Of a DNA stretch of 64,000 nucleotides, positions 1 through 13,659 are shown one piece after another; the stretch's first letter is position 1; every line of letters starts with the position of its first letter. Both the position numbers and the translations under genes were made by a program. The notes under the pieces are model-generated. The model was not told the origin of the DNA. It ran no database searches and worked only from the letters and a program-made list of their open reading frames with translations. The stretch comes from Ligula intestinalis. Lineage: Eukaryota; Platyhelminthes; Cestoda; Diphyllobothriidea; Diphyllobothriidae. The stretch is from the NCBI GenBank assembly GCA_036362985.1, contig JAYGXS010000002.1:15938761-16002760 (forward strand), in the 5' to 3' direction.

Positions 1-2848
1 CGATTGTGAGTTCATCTTCCCTTCGGTAATCAGATTGTATTAAGTCTTCCAAAGCATAATTTTGAGAAACAGCTTAGCTTCCTGCTAATGAAAAATAACA
101 GTGTGCACAAAAGAGTATATGACAACTGCAAAACCATATCCCTCACGCTGTGTTCGGTCCTGAAATACGTTAATTAAGAGGAACTTTGGGAATAAACCTA
201 GGAATTGCCAATGCAAGCGAACATGCGAGTCCCACCGATCGAGTCATCTTCTTCGTTATTACTTCTTGGGACTCACATGTTCGCTTGTATTGTCAATTTA
301 TCTGGGCACGGTGCGGTCCGCTTGGCCCGACGATGGCAAACTTTTACCCTTCGTGAGGCCTCAAGCTTTTTGCAGATCCGGTTTCTGCGCAGGTGTTTTG
401 ACAATAACGTATATCCGAGGAGTGTTAGATACAAATCCCCGCTGAACACGGATGCGGTGATGCTCGCAATGTTTCAACATGTCAAGATGATGTCATCATC
501 AACATCAACATGTCAAGATGATCCGTGTGTTCGTTCAAGAGTGCCACGCGAGGCTACGCAAATACTGCCAGATAATTGGCCGGGAGAAGACCAAATGCCG
601 TGAATTCATGGGCGAAGACAGCACGAAAACTCTTTCAGCAGAGAGTCCTAGATCGCACCCGCGACAAAGAAACAGTTCATGAAGCGGCACTGGAGAACAA
701 AATTCCGCAAACTGCAGAATCCATTGTCATTTAGAAACAAAATACTGGCACACGACCTGTTGTCGAAAGAACGAAGGAGCAAATACAGGTTTTACAGCAC
801 GCAGTCTGATTCAACACGACTGATGTTAAACCTAACAACCTTATAGCAGCTATGGAATCGGTCATCAGTCAGACAGAAGTAACGGAGGAGACAAAGAACT
901 TGTCCCAGCGATCAAGTTGTCTCCTTCTTCTCAATACCTAAGAATGTTTGATCTGCTACTGGCGATATTTCTGGCTTTCACTGTGGTATTCATTGCCCTT
1001 GTGAAGTTCGCTTATGAAAGAAAATAAACGCAGAGTAGCTTGAACAGGCGGCGTCCAATGACGACTTTGATCATAAACTTCAGCTGCCTAAAAGATTGCC
1101 GAAAATGAGTGTGCGTGATGAGATGCCACATTAACCAGGCTTCCCTTTCTACTTTACCGACCCTAATTATGGCAAAATGTCATAGTCATCCAGCGTACTG
1201 ATGTGCTGAGTCATCGAAATTAAACACGTCACCAAAACTAGTCGTTTCTCATCTGGTACTAGCAGTGTCCCAAGTGTTTCGACAAATGCATGCGCCGGAG
1301 AAGGAACAGTCATAAATGCTGTCTGCCCAAAGAACTTTGAAAATTGTACCATTGACTAACACTGCGCACCTCCGACACTTCGGTCTTGTTTTAGTGGCCT
1401 CTGCTGAAAACCGCGATGGGCTATTCCTGACATGATTCAAACGCTCGCAGCAGCAGGCCACCTTATCTCACATACAATTTTCCCCTCGAGCGACAGTCTT
1501 TCGCCTTAAAATCCCTCAAATGGCATTCAAACTTCCAGAATTTCCACACAGTGTCTAAGGAGATTTTCACTGTCTACCCCTTCCACTCACTGAGTTTCGT
1601 TTACTAGCATTAACACTCTTGTGAAATGTTCTGCTGAACCGATGCTTTTCATAGCTGTTCTGTACCAATAGAGAGTTCAGAGGAATAGACTTATACTGCC
1701 TATACCAAACCTGACCTGACTTTTTGGGGTGATAACGACACTGAGTGCAGGGCCGAACACTATCGCTATCTCATCTGGAAGGTAGAACCTTAACCCTTGA
1801 TGGCTTTTCTCATATATGGAGAGGCCAAGGCTTTGCCTCATTCGCACTCAATTCACCGAGTCCAGCCAGGCGGAGTTTAATTGATGGATGAGAATGGATA
1901 GCGCAGTGAGCTTTCAAGACCAGTACGTAATGTCCGTGACGCTACAAGTGGCACGTCAGTTTTCAGCAAGGTGTGAGTTCTGGTGGCTAGAATTTGTTAT
2001 GAGGAGGTGGTGGACGAAACGTCGGATGCTGCTTGATGCCAGTACCTAATCGGTCCAGTCCAAGTACGAAGTGCATGAGGCGAGTTTAAACGTGCACACA
2101 TACCTCTGATTTTGAGATGAGCATTTTGCAGTAGACACCCACTGAATACACCACGAGGAGGCCGAATGTACACTGATAATATCCGCATGCCGGGTACGGA
2201 AAGCGTCAATGGTAGCTCTTTTTTATTCTTCAGGGCAAATGGATGTTGAGAAGTGCTCATTTTTATACAACCATGGGCAGCTTACTGAACAGTGGGATCA
2301 AATTTATCAACTAGTACAAATGCGTTGAGAGAACCTACTACAAGTATGTCATAGTTCATCTCTGAAGAGGGTTTGCAGCAATCCATTGACATGTTGACCG
2401 CCAGACTGTCCAAAAAGAAGGACAGGCGTAAGAATTACAATTTTTCTGGACCTTTCACTCAAGATAGCAACGAGAAAATCCTTCAACATGCGTGCCCTAA
2501 CAGTCCCTTTCGAGCAAAATGAGTGGAATATATGGGCTACTTGTACTTCGCGGCTTGCTTTGACATAGGAGTTTACGTATAAAAAAACTAAAACTAGTTA
2601 AATTGAGGGACAGCGTGGTCGGCATAGATGGAGAGGAAACAGAGTCCGCTGAAGCTTCGGCACAGAAATGTCTTAGTAGGAAAAACATCAAAGGGATGGA
2701 CTGGCTGCTTCTTTGTCTGAATGCAAGGAGAACGGGTGATCGCTAGGTTGACGTATAGTACACAGTGTATCACAGGTTATAGCTAAAACGCAGGTGTGTA
2801 CAGCCCAGTATGCCTTTGTTCATTGATCGCAGGAAACAGAAGACAATT
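1..2848. other. Gene-poor region downstream of the PP2C-like gene
   Basis: I see no confident gene here. It contains the retroelement-tail hairpin at 213-288 and a 16-base direct repeat (AACATGTCAAGATGAT) at about 476-491 and 508-523. A second decayed tail lies at about 901-935. Right after it a short reading frame (944-1027) encodes a hydrophobic stretch ending in FAYERK and a stop that overlaps AATAAA. The hydrophobic stretch could be a single membrane helix, but it has no recognisable start context or splice sites. The rest has stops in all frames. The 3' UTR of the PP2C-like gene probably occupies the right part. Confidence 0.5.
213..288. repeat. Stem-loop made from a retroelement tail
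   Basis: The left arm 213-233 (GCAAGCGAACATGCGAGTCCC, less its last base for quoting: GCAAGCGAACATGCGAGTCC) pairs with 268-288, 19 of 21 positions being exact complements. The 34-base loop contains the GATCGAGTCATCTTCTTC tail motif that recurs at 20 kb, 61 kb and 63.8 kb. The right arm and following bases (ATGTT/TGCTTGTATTG) also recur at 11.25-11.28 kb without a left arm, so the repeat family extends past the tail motif. Confidence 0.7.
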
Positions 2849-3759
2849 TCACGTTTCCGGGGTTGAGACCAGCGCGCTAACTTCCAGGGTCAGCACAGTT
2901 GCGTGGTCCAGTTTGCCAGGCAGCCGACGGATAGAGTCCATGATCCGCGATCTCTGGGCCTCCAGTTCACAGAACTCCCTGTCCTCTTCCGGCTTAGGGG
3001 GGCGTTTTTCAGGCTGTTTTTCTGCAGACGCCTTGCGAGCGCTGTGCCGGCGCATGTAACGCGAGTACTGGGCCTTCAGTTTGGTGGTGTCAGGCGCCTC
3101 CAGCAGTTGACGTTTCTGTGCTGTTATGCGTCGTACGTGACGTAGCAGTGCCTCACCAAAGTCCACGGCACTGGGTGGGCCGATGCCGTCCATGTGGGCG
3201 TTTACGTCGCTCCACACGCGCATCATCTCCTTCGTGGCATACTGCCGCCGCTCCGGCCAACTGAGCTCCAGCTGGTCGGTGAAATTGAGGCTGCGCGCAC
3301 TAACATCCAGCTGGCCTTCTGGTTCTGTGAGCGTGGGTGCTGCTGGTGCTTTTGTTTTCACATCACCCTCGGTGGAGGTGTTGTCCGCAGGGGGAGGAGG
3401 TGGCGGTTTGGGCCAAATGGGGAGATCGTAGGGCGTGGGCAAGGGGGACATGCTCGTCCACCGATGACGAACTGGTCGCTGGAGGTCACGGAAAATGGAT
3501 CTGCGATCACTGGTGGGTTGCACCTCGGCGGTCAGCGGCGCTGGAGAAGTGGGGACGGTGAGGGAGGGTATCCTGGAGATTTCGCTGGTTACTTCAAAGT
3601 CCAAGTTATTGCAGTCCTTTGTCTCGTTTTCTGCCTCATCATCCACGAAGGCTATTTCCGGAGCCTTGGGAACGGCCAGTCGAGCAACAACGGGATCAAA
3701 GTTGTCTGTCAGGCCATCTGTGCCCAGGATGATAACGTCTCGCGGCCCGCAGATTGCCA
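2849..3759 (-). CDS. PP2C-like protein (CG9801/PP2D1 type), last exon
   Basis: Last visible coding exon, about 303 residues, ending at TGA (2851-2849). The acceptor reads CATTTTAG|TGGC and enters with two bases that complete a Val codon with the preceding exon. The start contains ILGTDGLTDNFDPVV, matching the SDG metal-binding motif of PP2C phosphatases in the variant form I associate with CG9801-like proteins. The end contains LPGKLDHATVLTLEV, where DHAT occupies the place of the final DN-T metal-binding motif. Between them lies a Pro-rich linker (IWPKPPPPPP near residue 115 of the exon) and a charged, probably helical region. Because the metal-binding aspartates seem retained, activity cannot be excluded. 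The exon is far richer in GC than its surroundings. Open plus-strand frames over it are shadows. Confidence 0.85.
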
Positions 3760-5007
3760 CTAAAATGAAAGGACCTCGTCAGAAATTTCAGAAGGATTAG
3801 GAAGCAGAGTTAAAGAACTCTAGAATAAACCATGTGTAAACTAGTTTCCAGACTTTTTACAACCGCATACGAGGCAAAATCCGCATGGATATTTTGGCGG
3901 GAGAGCACTTACATAGCATCTGGTTCCGGGAGCAACAGGGGGGTAAATAATCGATATTTACTGGTAGAGCATGCTTTTATGCCCTCCTTCGGCACGATAC
4001 AAGTACGGAAACTGCCTGCAATCGAAGTTTTTTTTGCACTAATTAGGGTTAAGGTTGAGATATGGGCTAGGAGAGAGGGCAAGTCACTTCCTAGGATCTA
4101 GCTCATAGCGATCATCATAACGGTGGGGGGTTTATATTCACATGCCCTGTCCGGGTGTTCAATATAAATGTCGATCGATTTATGCACTCGGGATGTAGAT
4201 GCAGAGTGTTTGAAAAACACGGGGGCGTAAATTCATGGAAAAAAATGATGGATGTGGCTTAATTATTCTCAACAGCAAGACCTTTTTGCTCCCACAGCGG
4301 TGCTTGAGTTCAACGACAAGCCGTCAAAAGCCGGGGGGAATATGAAATGTCACCTTGGATCTAATTAAATGAACGGATGCGCATTTGCTGAAGGATAAAT
4401 GTGACAGCTGAATGACAGCAAGGAGCTAGCGCGGTAAATCACCGAGGGTGGGGGGATAAACCCTGACAAGAACATCTGTTGCCCACCCAAAAGTTTCCAA
4501 ATATTTACTCGCCTGTGGCAATAAATACGAGCGCAAGATTATGAAAGATTTTGGAGGCTAGCGAAACGGCAAATAAATCTTAACCGCCAGGCCTGTTCTC
4601 CATCCGCCTCTGGGCGATGACTCTGTTTGATGTTTAAGATGAAAACCGCTTCTGCGCCATGCTGACATTTATTCCGTTCCCTAAATGCAAACGTTTTGCT
4701 CTTTCTTTCGACAGTTGGAAGGCAGTTTGCTTTGCAAGTTGAAAGTATTTATGCATAGGCTTAGGCAGAAACGTCGGAATAACACACAGGTCCCCTCATC
4801 GAAAGTATTAATGCAAAAACTGTCGAACTCAAACTAGAAAAATGCAAAGATTCTACTGCATTGCTGAAAATAATGATAATCAGGTAGGTGGTAGGATATG
4901 TTTCGCCACCTAGTCTTCACTTCTTATGGCACGTGGTGGGCTCAAGACAATCCACTTCCCTTCGTTCAGTTCCTAGCATGCCTCACACAAGTGCTACCAT
5001 TATGGCT

Positions 5008-5115
5008 AGCATTCGGCTGAGAGTTAGGGGCTAAGGATACGAGATTTTGGGCTAGGCTTAGAGTTTTAGGGTAATGTTTTACGCATAGGATTAGGGTTGG
5101 AGGTTAGGGGTTGGG
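5008..5115 (+). repeat. Degenerate TTAGGG-like stretch
   Basis: The stretch is rich in GAGTTAGGGGCT, GGCTTAGAGTTTTAGGG, GGATTAGGGTTGG and GGTTAGGGGTTGGG. It resembles diverged telomeric TTAGGG units or the low-complexity GGTTAGGG repeats common in animal genomes. A shorter similar patch (TTAGGGTTAAGGTTGAG) lies near 4040. Confidence 0.55.
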
Positions 5116-5684
5116 TTCTCAACTTTGTCAACCTCTATTTTTTTATTGGCGGCCATTATGAGTGATATTAAACGCATATATTTCACACGTTCTTCAGAGT
5201 GATGGGTTATTATAAACGGAAACCAGTTCGCAGGGAAAATCGGACGATTCCTCAGTTATTCGCTCTTCTTCCGTTTACACTTCCGTATTTTCAGTATTTC
5301 AAGACGTGCGCTCACGTTTTTACGGTCAGCTGGTGAGAAGAAACAAGCTAACGGCGTCAATTTAATTTGTTTAACTTTTGCTTCCCGAAAACAGCAATCT
5401 AATAGTTCTGTTGCCCCCACCCTTAAAATGCCTACTATCACCATTTCCGAATTTCAAGAGTCCCTGTTTACCGTTTTCGGAGAGTTACCACTTCAAAATA
5501 TAAACCAATAAGATACATTTACAGTAATTTCAAGCACTCATTTAATACAACGCATAAGCAAGTATTTGATATCCATATTAGAAAACGTTTTGCAAGAATT
5601 CTGAAAAATCCCATTTTACGATTGAAAATTCATATTGGCAAACGGTTGTTTTCCTTCACTTGCTCCAATGGAGTGAAATACATA

Positions 5685-6250
5685 TATATAAGCCGAACGA
5701 CACGACGTCTGGAAAAGTGAGTACGTGAACGCATCTCAGCCTGGCTCGGCTAAGGAGAGACTCGATCGAGTCCAAGTTCAGTCCTTGTTCATTACTACTA
5801 AGTTGACGCGAAAGAGTGCTTTCAGGTCATATACCAGGCGCCAACATACGGCTCGAAAGGCCGGCCGAAGCAGCAGCACTCCGGTTAGCAGAACCCACTC
5901 CCTGCTATCAAAAGGCGCTGGAACAAGCAGTTCGCCTCCCTTAGCCGACCATACGCGCAAAATCCCCCGCCGTCCGAAACCACGTCCCACGAAACCACAG
6001 AGGATATTCAAACGCACGTCCCGCGTCTGACAAACAGACGTCAAACCTGCGCCAACCGTGAGAACATCTCTCCCCTCTTCCGAGCGCGTCGCATCCAACT
6101 TCCTCAACACGAAGGCACCAGCATACATGAGACGAGGGAACACCGAAATGACTAATTATACCCTCGCTAGCCCGAGAACCATTATAACACTGTACACAAC
6201 GGGCCGTTTATCCTCCATGGCATGGCGTCGGCCTGATTATAATTGAGTGA
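5685..6250 (+). mobile_element. 3' fragment of a Penelope-like element
   Basis: This matches 17585-18220 of the larger PLE base for base over long stretches, for example CGTCTGGAAAAG followed by CAGCCTGGCTCGGCTAAG, and later the AAGGCGCTGG and GCATGG-type 3' UTR segments. Only the end of the reading frame and the 3' UTR remain, with the frame broken. The start corresponds to the YIG part of the GIY-YIG-type domain. It lies inside the last intron of the PP2C-like gene, antisense to it. It is an old, 5'-truncated copy. Confidence 0.75.
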
Positions 6251-7593
6251 AAAAATCTTGTTTGCCACTACGATTATTTGTTGGAAATGTATTTTTTAGA
6301 AATACAGCAAACAGTTGGCACCGTTCGTCTGAATACTACCTACTAAACTACACTACACTACAACCCTTCCAGCCACAGAAGCATTTTGTCACCCAGTTTT
6401 GGTGAAGAATCCAAGTTACGCTACTTCCGCCGAAATTTTCGAGGCTCGTCAACATTTGTCACATTACCGTAATTTTAAAGTCGACCCATTTTGCTTTCAA
6501 GGGTCATGCGACAGGCTTACAGACTATATTTTAAGCATGACACTCGAGGTACTATAAAAGCAAGTACTTGCGGACTAACAATTATTAAATTGACGGAAAA
6601 TTGTTCCAGCCTATGCAAGAAATGAAACTGCAGTCGATGAGAGGATGCGGATGGGAGAACAGTCTGTTAAACGTGGGGAGGAATAACACCACAAAGGTAA
6701 GGATGATCGCTTAGGATGAAGCTTGTGACCGGTGCCCAAGGTCAACCTCAGAGATAAATGGAAATTGAGAGAATTACGAGTGGATCGATTCGTTCATGGC
6801 TACTCAAAGCCCATAACAGAAGCACGCCGGAGGTGCTACTATTCAGCAACGTAGGAGGCGAGTGAGTGGGGTTTGATTGGCGCCATAAAGCATTACACAG
6901 ATATGACGAATCTCACCACTCGACAGTGGGCTACAAAGCTACAATCAAGGACGCGTTCCAAACCGACAGGTAGAGGGTTATCTAACAACACCTAGCATTT
7001 CTCTTCCGTTCGAAACACCATGGAAAATGTTTCAGTCGTGTTTCGTGAGCTAAGGTGAGATTAAATGTGTGCGAACAAGCGTCTGACAGGATACTTGCCA
7101 TTTAAAATAGGTAACATACAAAGATCGATTAAGTGAGTTCGACCAGCGTGACTACCAGTCATTTAAATGCCGCGAATAAATAGCTTCTGAATGTGAATTT
7201 GCGCAGTTGAGCACTTTCTTTTAAAAAAACACATTCAATCCGTAGAGAAAACAGCACGTGGTTCAGAGTGCAGTAACCAGGTGCATATCGAGCCACTGAG
7301 TAAGATACCAAGAAATAAAAAACAGGATTGAGGGAAAGAGAGGTTAAGAGGCAGATTCACCTTTCAGGGGGATGCGAGCGTGAGAAATGTGTGAGTAGAC
7401 GGCTAATCTCACATGGAGGATTTTACAGATCGATGCAACTATTAAGATCACATATTTCAAGAGTAATAACAGAAACTGTTTTCATTTCTGACTAAAATCG
7501 TTCAGTTTGCTGTTCCGCATTGGTGGACTCAATGCGAGCGGTAAAGTTGGGCGGGTAAAATTGATCCAAGTGTGATTAAATTCACGGCGCGAG

Positions 7594-7740
7594 GCAGAGC
7601 GTTTGTAGCTCAAGTGGTAGAGTGCAAGCTGCGTTAAGAAACCTCGACCCCCATCGAAGCAGCGAGTTTTCCACAATTGGGCCAACTCAATTCAAGGACT
7701 TCACTAACTGCTTTCGTGAAAACATAAAATGCCACAAATT
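7594..7740 (+). repeat. tRNA-derived SINE-like repeat, copy 1
   Basis: It begins with a tRNA-like head in which TAGCTCAAGTGGTAGAG fits a pol III A box. It is followed by CCTCGACCCCCATCGAAG where a B box would sit. The body TTTTCCACAATTGGGCCAAC then AATTCAAGGA is shared with the reverse-strand copy at 13.66-13.82 kb, which shows that it is a dispersed repeat and not an isolated tRNA gene. The anticodon stem is not intact. Confidence 0.6.
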
Positions 7741-9290
7741 TGTTTGCCCGCTATCAAAGGGCAAGCAGTATTTTGAACTAAATTATCATCTATTTGCCCC
7801 ACTCGCGATGTTTTTTGCGAGTATTTTCAATGTTAAGACGACGGCTAACAGGTTGGGTTACATTACGAATCCAGTTAATGAGAACAAATCCCCCAGAAGC
7901 CCATCCATCACACATTTTCACTTTGTGTGGAATTTTTTCTCTACAGGACATTGGTAAACTGTATATAATTACAGAGTGTTTATTATTTGCACAGGGCTTC
8001 AACAATTAATTACACTGTTTGCCTTCAAAACTTCTCATTTAGGTCATCGGGGATAGTTGGAAAGAATCATTTCATACTCGGAGCCCACTTTCGCACAGTA
8101 TGTTGACACATCCAATTGAGTAATGGGTACTTCTAGCGTAAAGTTATTTCAACTATATCGAAGTACTTATGGGCATCGTTCACTTACTTGTAACGGGCGA
8201 CCATTTTTGAGAATATGATACTTTTTCTATTTTAAATTAGTTTAAACAGCGTAATAGGTTTGTAACATTTATTGGCACTCATCTTGAATGCACTCATCCC
8301 ACCACGGAAAGACGTCAAAGGTAACCTGGTTGGACAAGGTAATTTGTTTTATCTGATTTTGGCCGTACATTAGTTATAGCCCCACTTGATGAAAATGGCA
8401 AAAATAAATGCTCCCAAAGACAAAAGAGCCTGAGGTTGTCAGGTCTAGTTTTTGAACAGTCATAAATCAGCAGCGCTTAAGCTCCAAGATAAAGGAACCC
8501 GATAGGTCAACACTGGACTAATTAGTTGTTTAGCGTAAAACAGAAGTTTCTTCCATTTAACCATGAGTTAAACATCCTTCCAGTAGTGTGGGACATAATA
8601 ATGGAAGTATGTGGGACATATGACAACGTGAGTACCGTACAGGGGCTGATCATCGCTCTGTGTTTTTGAGTTCGAGGTAGAAACATTTCAGACAACCGCA
8701 TAAGAACCAATAAAAACGCTTGGTTGACAAAGGCTGCTAAACAAGAACGCCCCCTTATAACTTTGAAATTTGCTGTTGGATAAAGAGGCCAGAGACTGAG
8801 GTCTACAGTTTATTGTAAAGTGAAGGTCCCTGTTAATACTCGACACTCGCACGCTGATGGACAAGTGTTCGCAACAAAGAGACTTCGATAATGAATCAAA
8901 TGTTGTTAAATGGTTTTTAAGGAAGCATGTTCACTGAAATCGTTCCAAATGAATTCCTAATATAAAGAAAGCAATGAACTCCAGGTGCTTGCCCCTTCTT
9001 TCTTTAGTGAGAAATGTTTTGTGGAAGCAGACAATGTTCATAAACATGGGCTACCAGAAAAAGGAATGAATAAGATAGAGGGTTTGGAATATTGGATTTT
9101 TAATGCATGCTTTGGATAAAGGTAATCTGAGTTGTCCGGCCACAAAAGTTCCTGTTACGCTCTGTTATAATGTCCTACCTTTTTTGCTTCATACTTTAAA
9201 CTTCGGCGGTAGTTCCACACAGCGACCCATCAATTTGGAATAGGCCCAAGACCACATTATGGTTAAGTACGCGCACCCAATTGAATTGAA

Positions 9291-9316
9291 CTACTACTAC
9301 TACTACTACTACTACT
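9291..9316 (+). repeat. (CTA)n microsatellite
   Basis: About eight uninterrupted CTA units, followed by an interrupted one (CTGCTAC). Confidence 0.9.
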
Positions 9317-11184
9317 GCTACTTTACGGAACAAATTGACTGCTGGCACTTAATTTTACAATCCATTTTTCTGACACCGTTTAATTGAGGCTTATGAGCTA
9401 ATGCCAAGCTACTAGGAAACCGGCCTCATTCTCTATATACTCCAAAAGGGCATCGAGTAAATATTGAGCATGTAACGTATCACTGCAATAGACCTCCGGC
9501 ACTCATGTGAGCAAAAGGGGCCAGCTCCTTTGAAATGTCACCTAATTCATTACTTTATTGCATGACTTTTCAAAGTGTTATGGTTAAACCACCAATACTA
9601 TCAGTTGAAACAGTGTTGATTTCTTGAAGTGGACATCCAAATTTTATTATAGGCTCAAAACCAGAAAGTAAACATTACTTCACTTCTACAAAACTGTGCA
9701 GAGAGGAACATCTGAGCAAACCACACATCTCATTCATCTGCGAAATTTCAAAAAGTTTAGCATGTAGACTTGTTAATCGGATGAAAACTGCGTAAAACGG
9801 TGTATTTTTTCAGGAAAAAAATGATTGAAATTGTTTGGAGCATTCATAGCGGGGAAAGAAAGTGCATACATATATGTAAGCCCAATTTCTTACTAAAGAG
9901 TTAAATGGCGTTCTTAAATGGCTAGTTGCAGTTCTCAAATACTCATTAAGTAGGTAATATTTTGAGGTCTGGCATGACCTATGAAGACGAACCGAAATGC
10001 ATGGTCGCATAAAGGTTAAAACGAATAGCTTCAGAGCTCCTTACCAACAACGCTCGTACATGCCGTTCCCAGTGGATATTTTTACGTAAGTTTTGTTCCC
10101 GTTGGCAGACTTTCATTCCTTTTTTCAGAATTTGTTCTGCGGCCGACTTTCTGTTTTTTCGCTTTGCAGCTCTGCACATTGCCGTCTCTCCTGTTATCTT
10201 TCAATCAGACTGTTACACCACTTTAAACCGCTCGGTGAAGCACTGCAGTACTTGGTCTTACTTTCATAACACTGTGTATTCTCAGGGGAGTATACACAAG
10301 CATCCAATAGCCAGCAGGTTTTTGAATAAATCGTACATATTTACTGAATATTGAGTTCAAGTTTATATATCGTCCTTTTTGGGAGGTTCCGCGTTAATAA
10401 TTTGTAGACTTACACCGCCCAAAAATCGTAAACAATAACGTACGAAGGGAAAAATTTTGTGGTCACAAGTTTCAACGCTTCACAAATTTAGAAGACTAGT
10501 TTAGCGAGCGTACGTATACTCCAGATGAGTTCTCGTCAGGCCAGTTAATTTATGCTGATGCTTATATTCTATCAACCAGAAAGCAAATAGGGAAAGCTGG
10601 GCGACCCACTGATGAGCCGGAACCCTCGCAGCTGTGTAAAGCAGCGGCAGAATACCGGCGAAACACGTGTCTGGGCTTTTTAGCAAGTACCTAGGCTATT
10701 AGTATGGTAAGTTACAACGTCAATTTATACTACTGAGGACTGTCTGAAGGCAGCATGTGTATATTTCACGGGGGTTGACGGGTTTCAACACGAATATACA
10801 ATTACAATTTCGGTCTACTCCTATAGACCTTAAATATACTGATATACACCCATATTCGGTGCTCAGGCTTCATTTTGCCAAACCAGTCGCCCCTGGGAGC
10901 ACGCACTGACCAATGCGCCATATAACGCCAGCATCAGGCGGCTAGATGGCTGAGCAATCATCACGCCTAATCTCACTGACTGTGATGAAAGTTCAGGAGG
11001 TCACGGCCTGTACGCCAGCCATCAAGCGATTAGCGCGCAGGCGAGCAAGTAAACTCAATAGAGGAGTCGTTAATTGTCCTAAGTGTGCAGTAGTATAGTG
11101 ACTATATTGTGTTAATACTGCTTCTTCCTCTGCATTCATTACCGTTTTCTGCTAATGCCTTTGCTGAAGGCTATGTGACAGACT

Positions 11185-11290
11185 TTGAAGTGTCGGGCGA
11201 ATAAAAGTGTTGTCCCAATGATCACATCTTCTTCTTAATTATTTCCTGGGGCTCGGATGTTTGCTTGTATTGACAAATTCAAGCATTATT
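11185..11290 (+). mobile_element. PLE-type retroelement tail (family B), 5'-truncated
   Basis: GTGTCGGGCGAATAAAAG, TTGTCCCAATGATCAC and TCTTCTTC occur in the same order as in the 20.2 kb tail. The sequence then continues with GGATGTTTGCTTGTATTGAC, shared with 270-292. The ribozyme-like core seen at 20.17 kb is not recognisable here. Confidence 0.55.
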
Positions 11291-13659
11291 CTATACCTGT
11301 CTCAATAAAAGTCTTGATATCACCGAAATGGTTTAAGCTCTCCAGGATACACGAATACTTGTATGAATTTGGTTGTTTCTTAGCCACTGGTGCTGTTCTC
11401 TGGGCCGTACGTATACCCCAGTTTTACTGTTTAAAAGTTAGATCCTCTGCGCCGCACTCGCACAGAAAAGGCAGTAGTTTGGCATATAGTGTCTCAATGT
11501 GTGAGTAAGAATTTTAATCTCACTGTTTAAAAAGTGATTTTTACTTCTTTTTTAGAACAAATACTCAGCAGAAAGCATGTACCAGGTTCTACAATCGGGC
11601 TATGTCAGCAATGCTTCCTTCTGTTAGGATCATCTGAATTAACTTTATTTTAATCAAGCACTACAGCATGCCACTGGTTTCATTAGGTGACGTGACCTAA
11701 CAAATGAAGTGCTCTATGTCCTTTTCACTTAGTAGTGGTATCACTCGAAGGCTCCTTTTGCTTCTGTAAATGGCAGTTCTTTAAAACTTCAGGATCAAAT
11801 CTTACTCAGTGGTGCGTATCGACTGCTACTTACAGTACTGTATATTTCGTCTCCTCCATTTAATGTCTTTTTTTCCTATAGCACTTTTCAGGTAGTGCGA
11901 TACACTCCTCCGCTTAGGCTTTGAGTATCTTCGAGACTCGCAAAGGTCTTCTACTGCTACGAGTCATTTTGCATAGGACGCTGAAACCGCATGTCGCCGA
12001 AACTCTATCGGATGTAATTCTGCGGGCCTTTATTGGAACGTGAAAATGGCCAAAGTTCGTCGACTTTGTGCACAAATCACGTGCTAAGTCCTATACATCG
12101 AGGTTCCACCACGCTGTCGGTCAGTAGTGACGATGAACACCGTCAGAATGTAAAATGTATGCTGTGTCATATCATCAGACCAGATGGACAGAAACACTGG
12201 CACGTTTGATGGCCTTAAAAGTTAAGGTGGGTTATATTTTGATGGTTCTTTTAACTTGATAACGCAAAAGAGCAGTTTGCGATAGGAACTCATCGGCATC
12301 AAAATTAATTAAAGCTTTTTTCTCTCTTTCTCTAAAAAAAGCCAGGCAAAAGTACACAAGGTTGTCGAACCTGTAACAAAAGCAGATGTTGAACAGATGT
12401 TATGTGCTTGCGATGAAAAATCATATATTTGTTTCGATTGTAGTGAATTTTCGTTTTCAGTTTACTGACTGTCTCGTTATTAAGAGCGGATAGACAGTAA
12501 GAGGCAAAAATATAAGTATCGCGAAACTGCATAGCCTATGATGAGGAATAGTGGTTTTAAATGAATGAAGGCTGACGCTCATATGAGCGACTATAAAAAT
12601 CACTTGATTTCATGAATGCTAACTATTCAGAACAATGAGATTGTCACAGAAGTCTGAAATAGTGAGAAACACTCAGACAGATGGAGATAAAACAAAAATA
12701 AGTAAAACCTTGACACCAAGGCAAACCAATTATAAGTGGTACAGTTAGATGGGAAATAAATCCGCTTAGTCTGTTCCGATTTTCCAAATTCTGTTACCTA
12801 CTCAGGAATTCTTCGGGTAACACCGCGTATTGTTATGCTTTGAAGTGCCGACTCGCACATGTCAAAAATTTCTTAATAATTAAGCAACAGCACGGTAGAA
12901 CTGAACCAACTGACGTTATAAAAGTCTTGGAAAGATTTATTAGGCCAACAAATCCAAGATGAGAAAAATTGGTGAAACCACAAAGCCATCCACGACAGAT
13001 TGTATAAAAAGGAGTCGGCTAAGAATATGTGTGTAATTTCTCAACTCAAATATGCAATTTGTAATTCGAATACTCAGTTGAATAGTGCTTATAAATTGGA
13101 GATTATACATATAACCTCAAGAATAAAAGAGGAAAAACAGATAGCGGAACGTTTACCAGCCCTACGAAAGCAAGTAAAACACAGATTAGTGACACACCCG
13201 GTATATGAAAGAGAGAAGTATACTTTCTTTAGGAAACATCATTGCAAAGTGTTCAGCACAAATGGCTTCCATTCATAAGGACTAAAATTAGGCGCACAAA
13301 CATACAAAACCAGGAAATTAAAAGCGATTCATAATCGCCAATGACTGCAATGTTCGGAATCGTGGATAAATGGCCTTGGAAAATTCGTCATTTATAGGAC
13401 AAATTGGACTGCTTTCAAAAAAGCTGTAGTATCGTGACCTCGCCGTAGCTCAAATAAACAAAGAGGGATAAAAATTGGTTAATTATGGGTGAAGAAGGCC
13501 AACCGACGTAGAGGGAGGAAATATGATGGCTCAATTTGAAAAGTCCTCGGATATGGTTGTAATTGAATGTCCATCATAAGCGAGAATACCCTGGGACCAT
13601 CATACAGGCTAACCATCTCTAACCAGATTCAGTAACGTGGCGGAAGAGCGTAAAGAAGG

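Noticed and set aside
2903..3800. Several plus-strand open frames across the last PP2C-like exon
   Set aside because: They are shadows of the GC-rich minus-strand exon, which has the splice sites and PP2C motifs.
13000..13278. 92-codon plus-strand frame (KEEKQIAERLPALRKQVKHR)
   Set aside because: It looks somewhat protein-like, but no partner exon, motif or repeat copy supports it.
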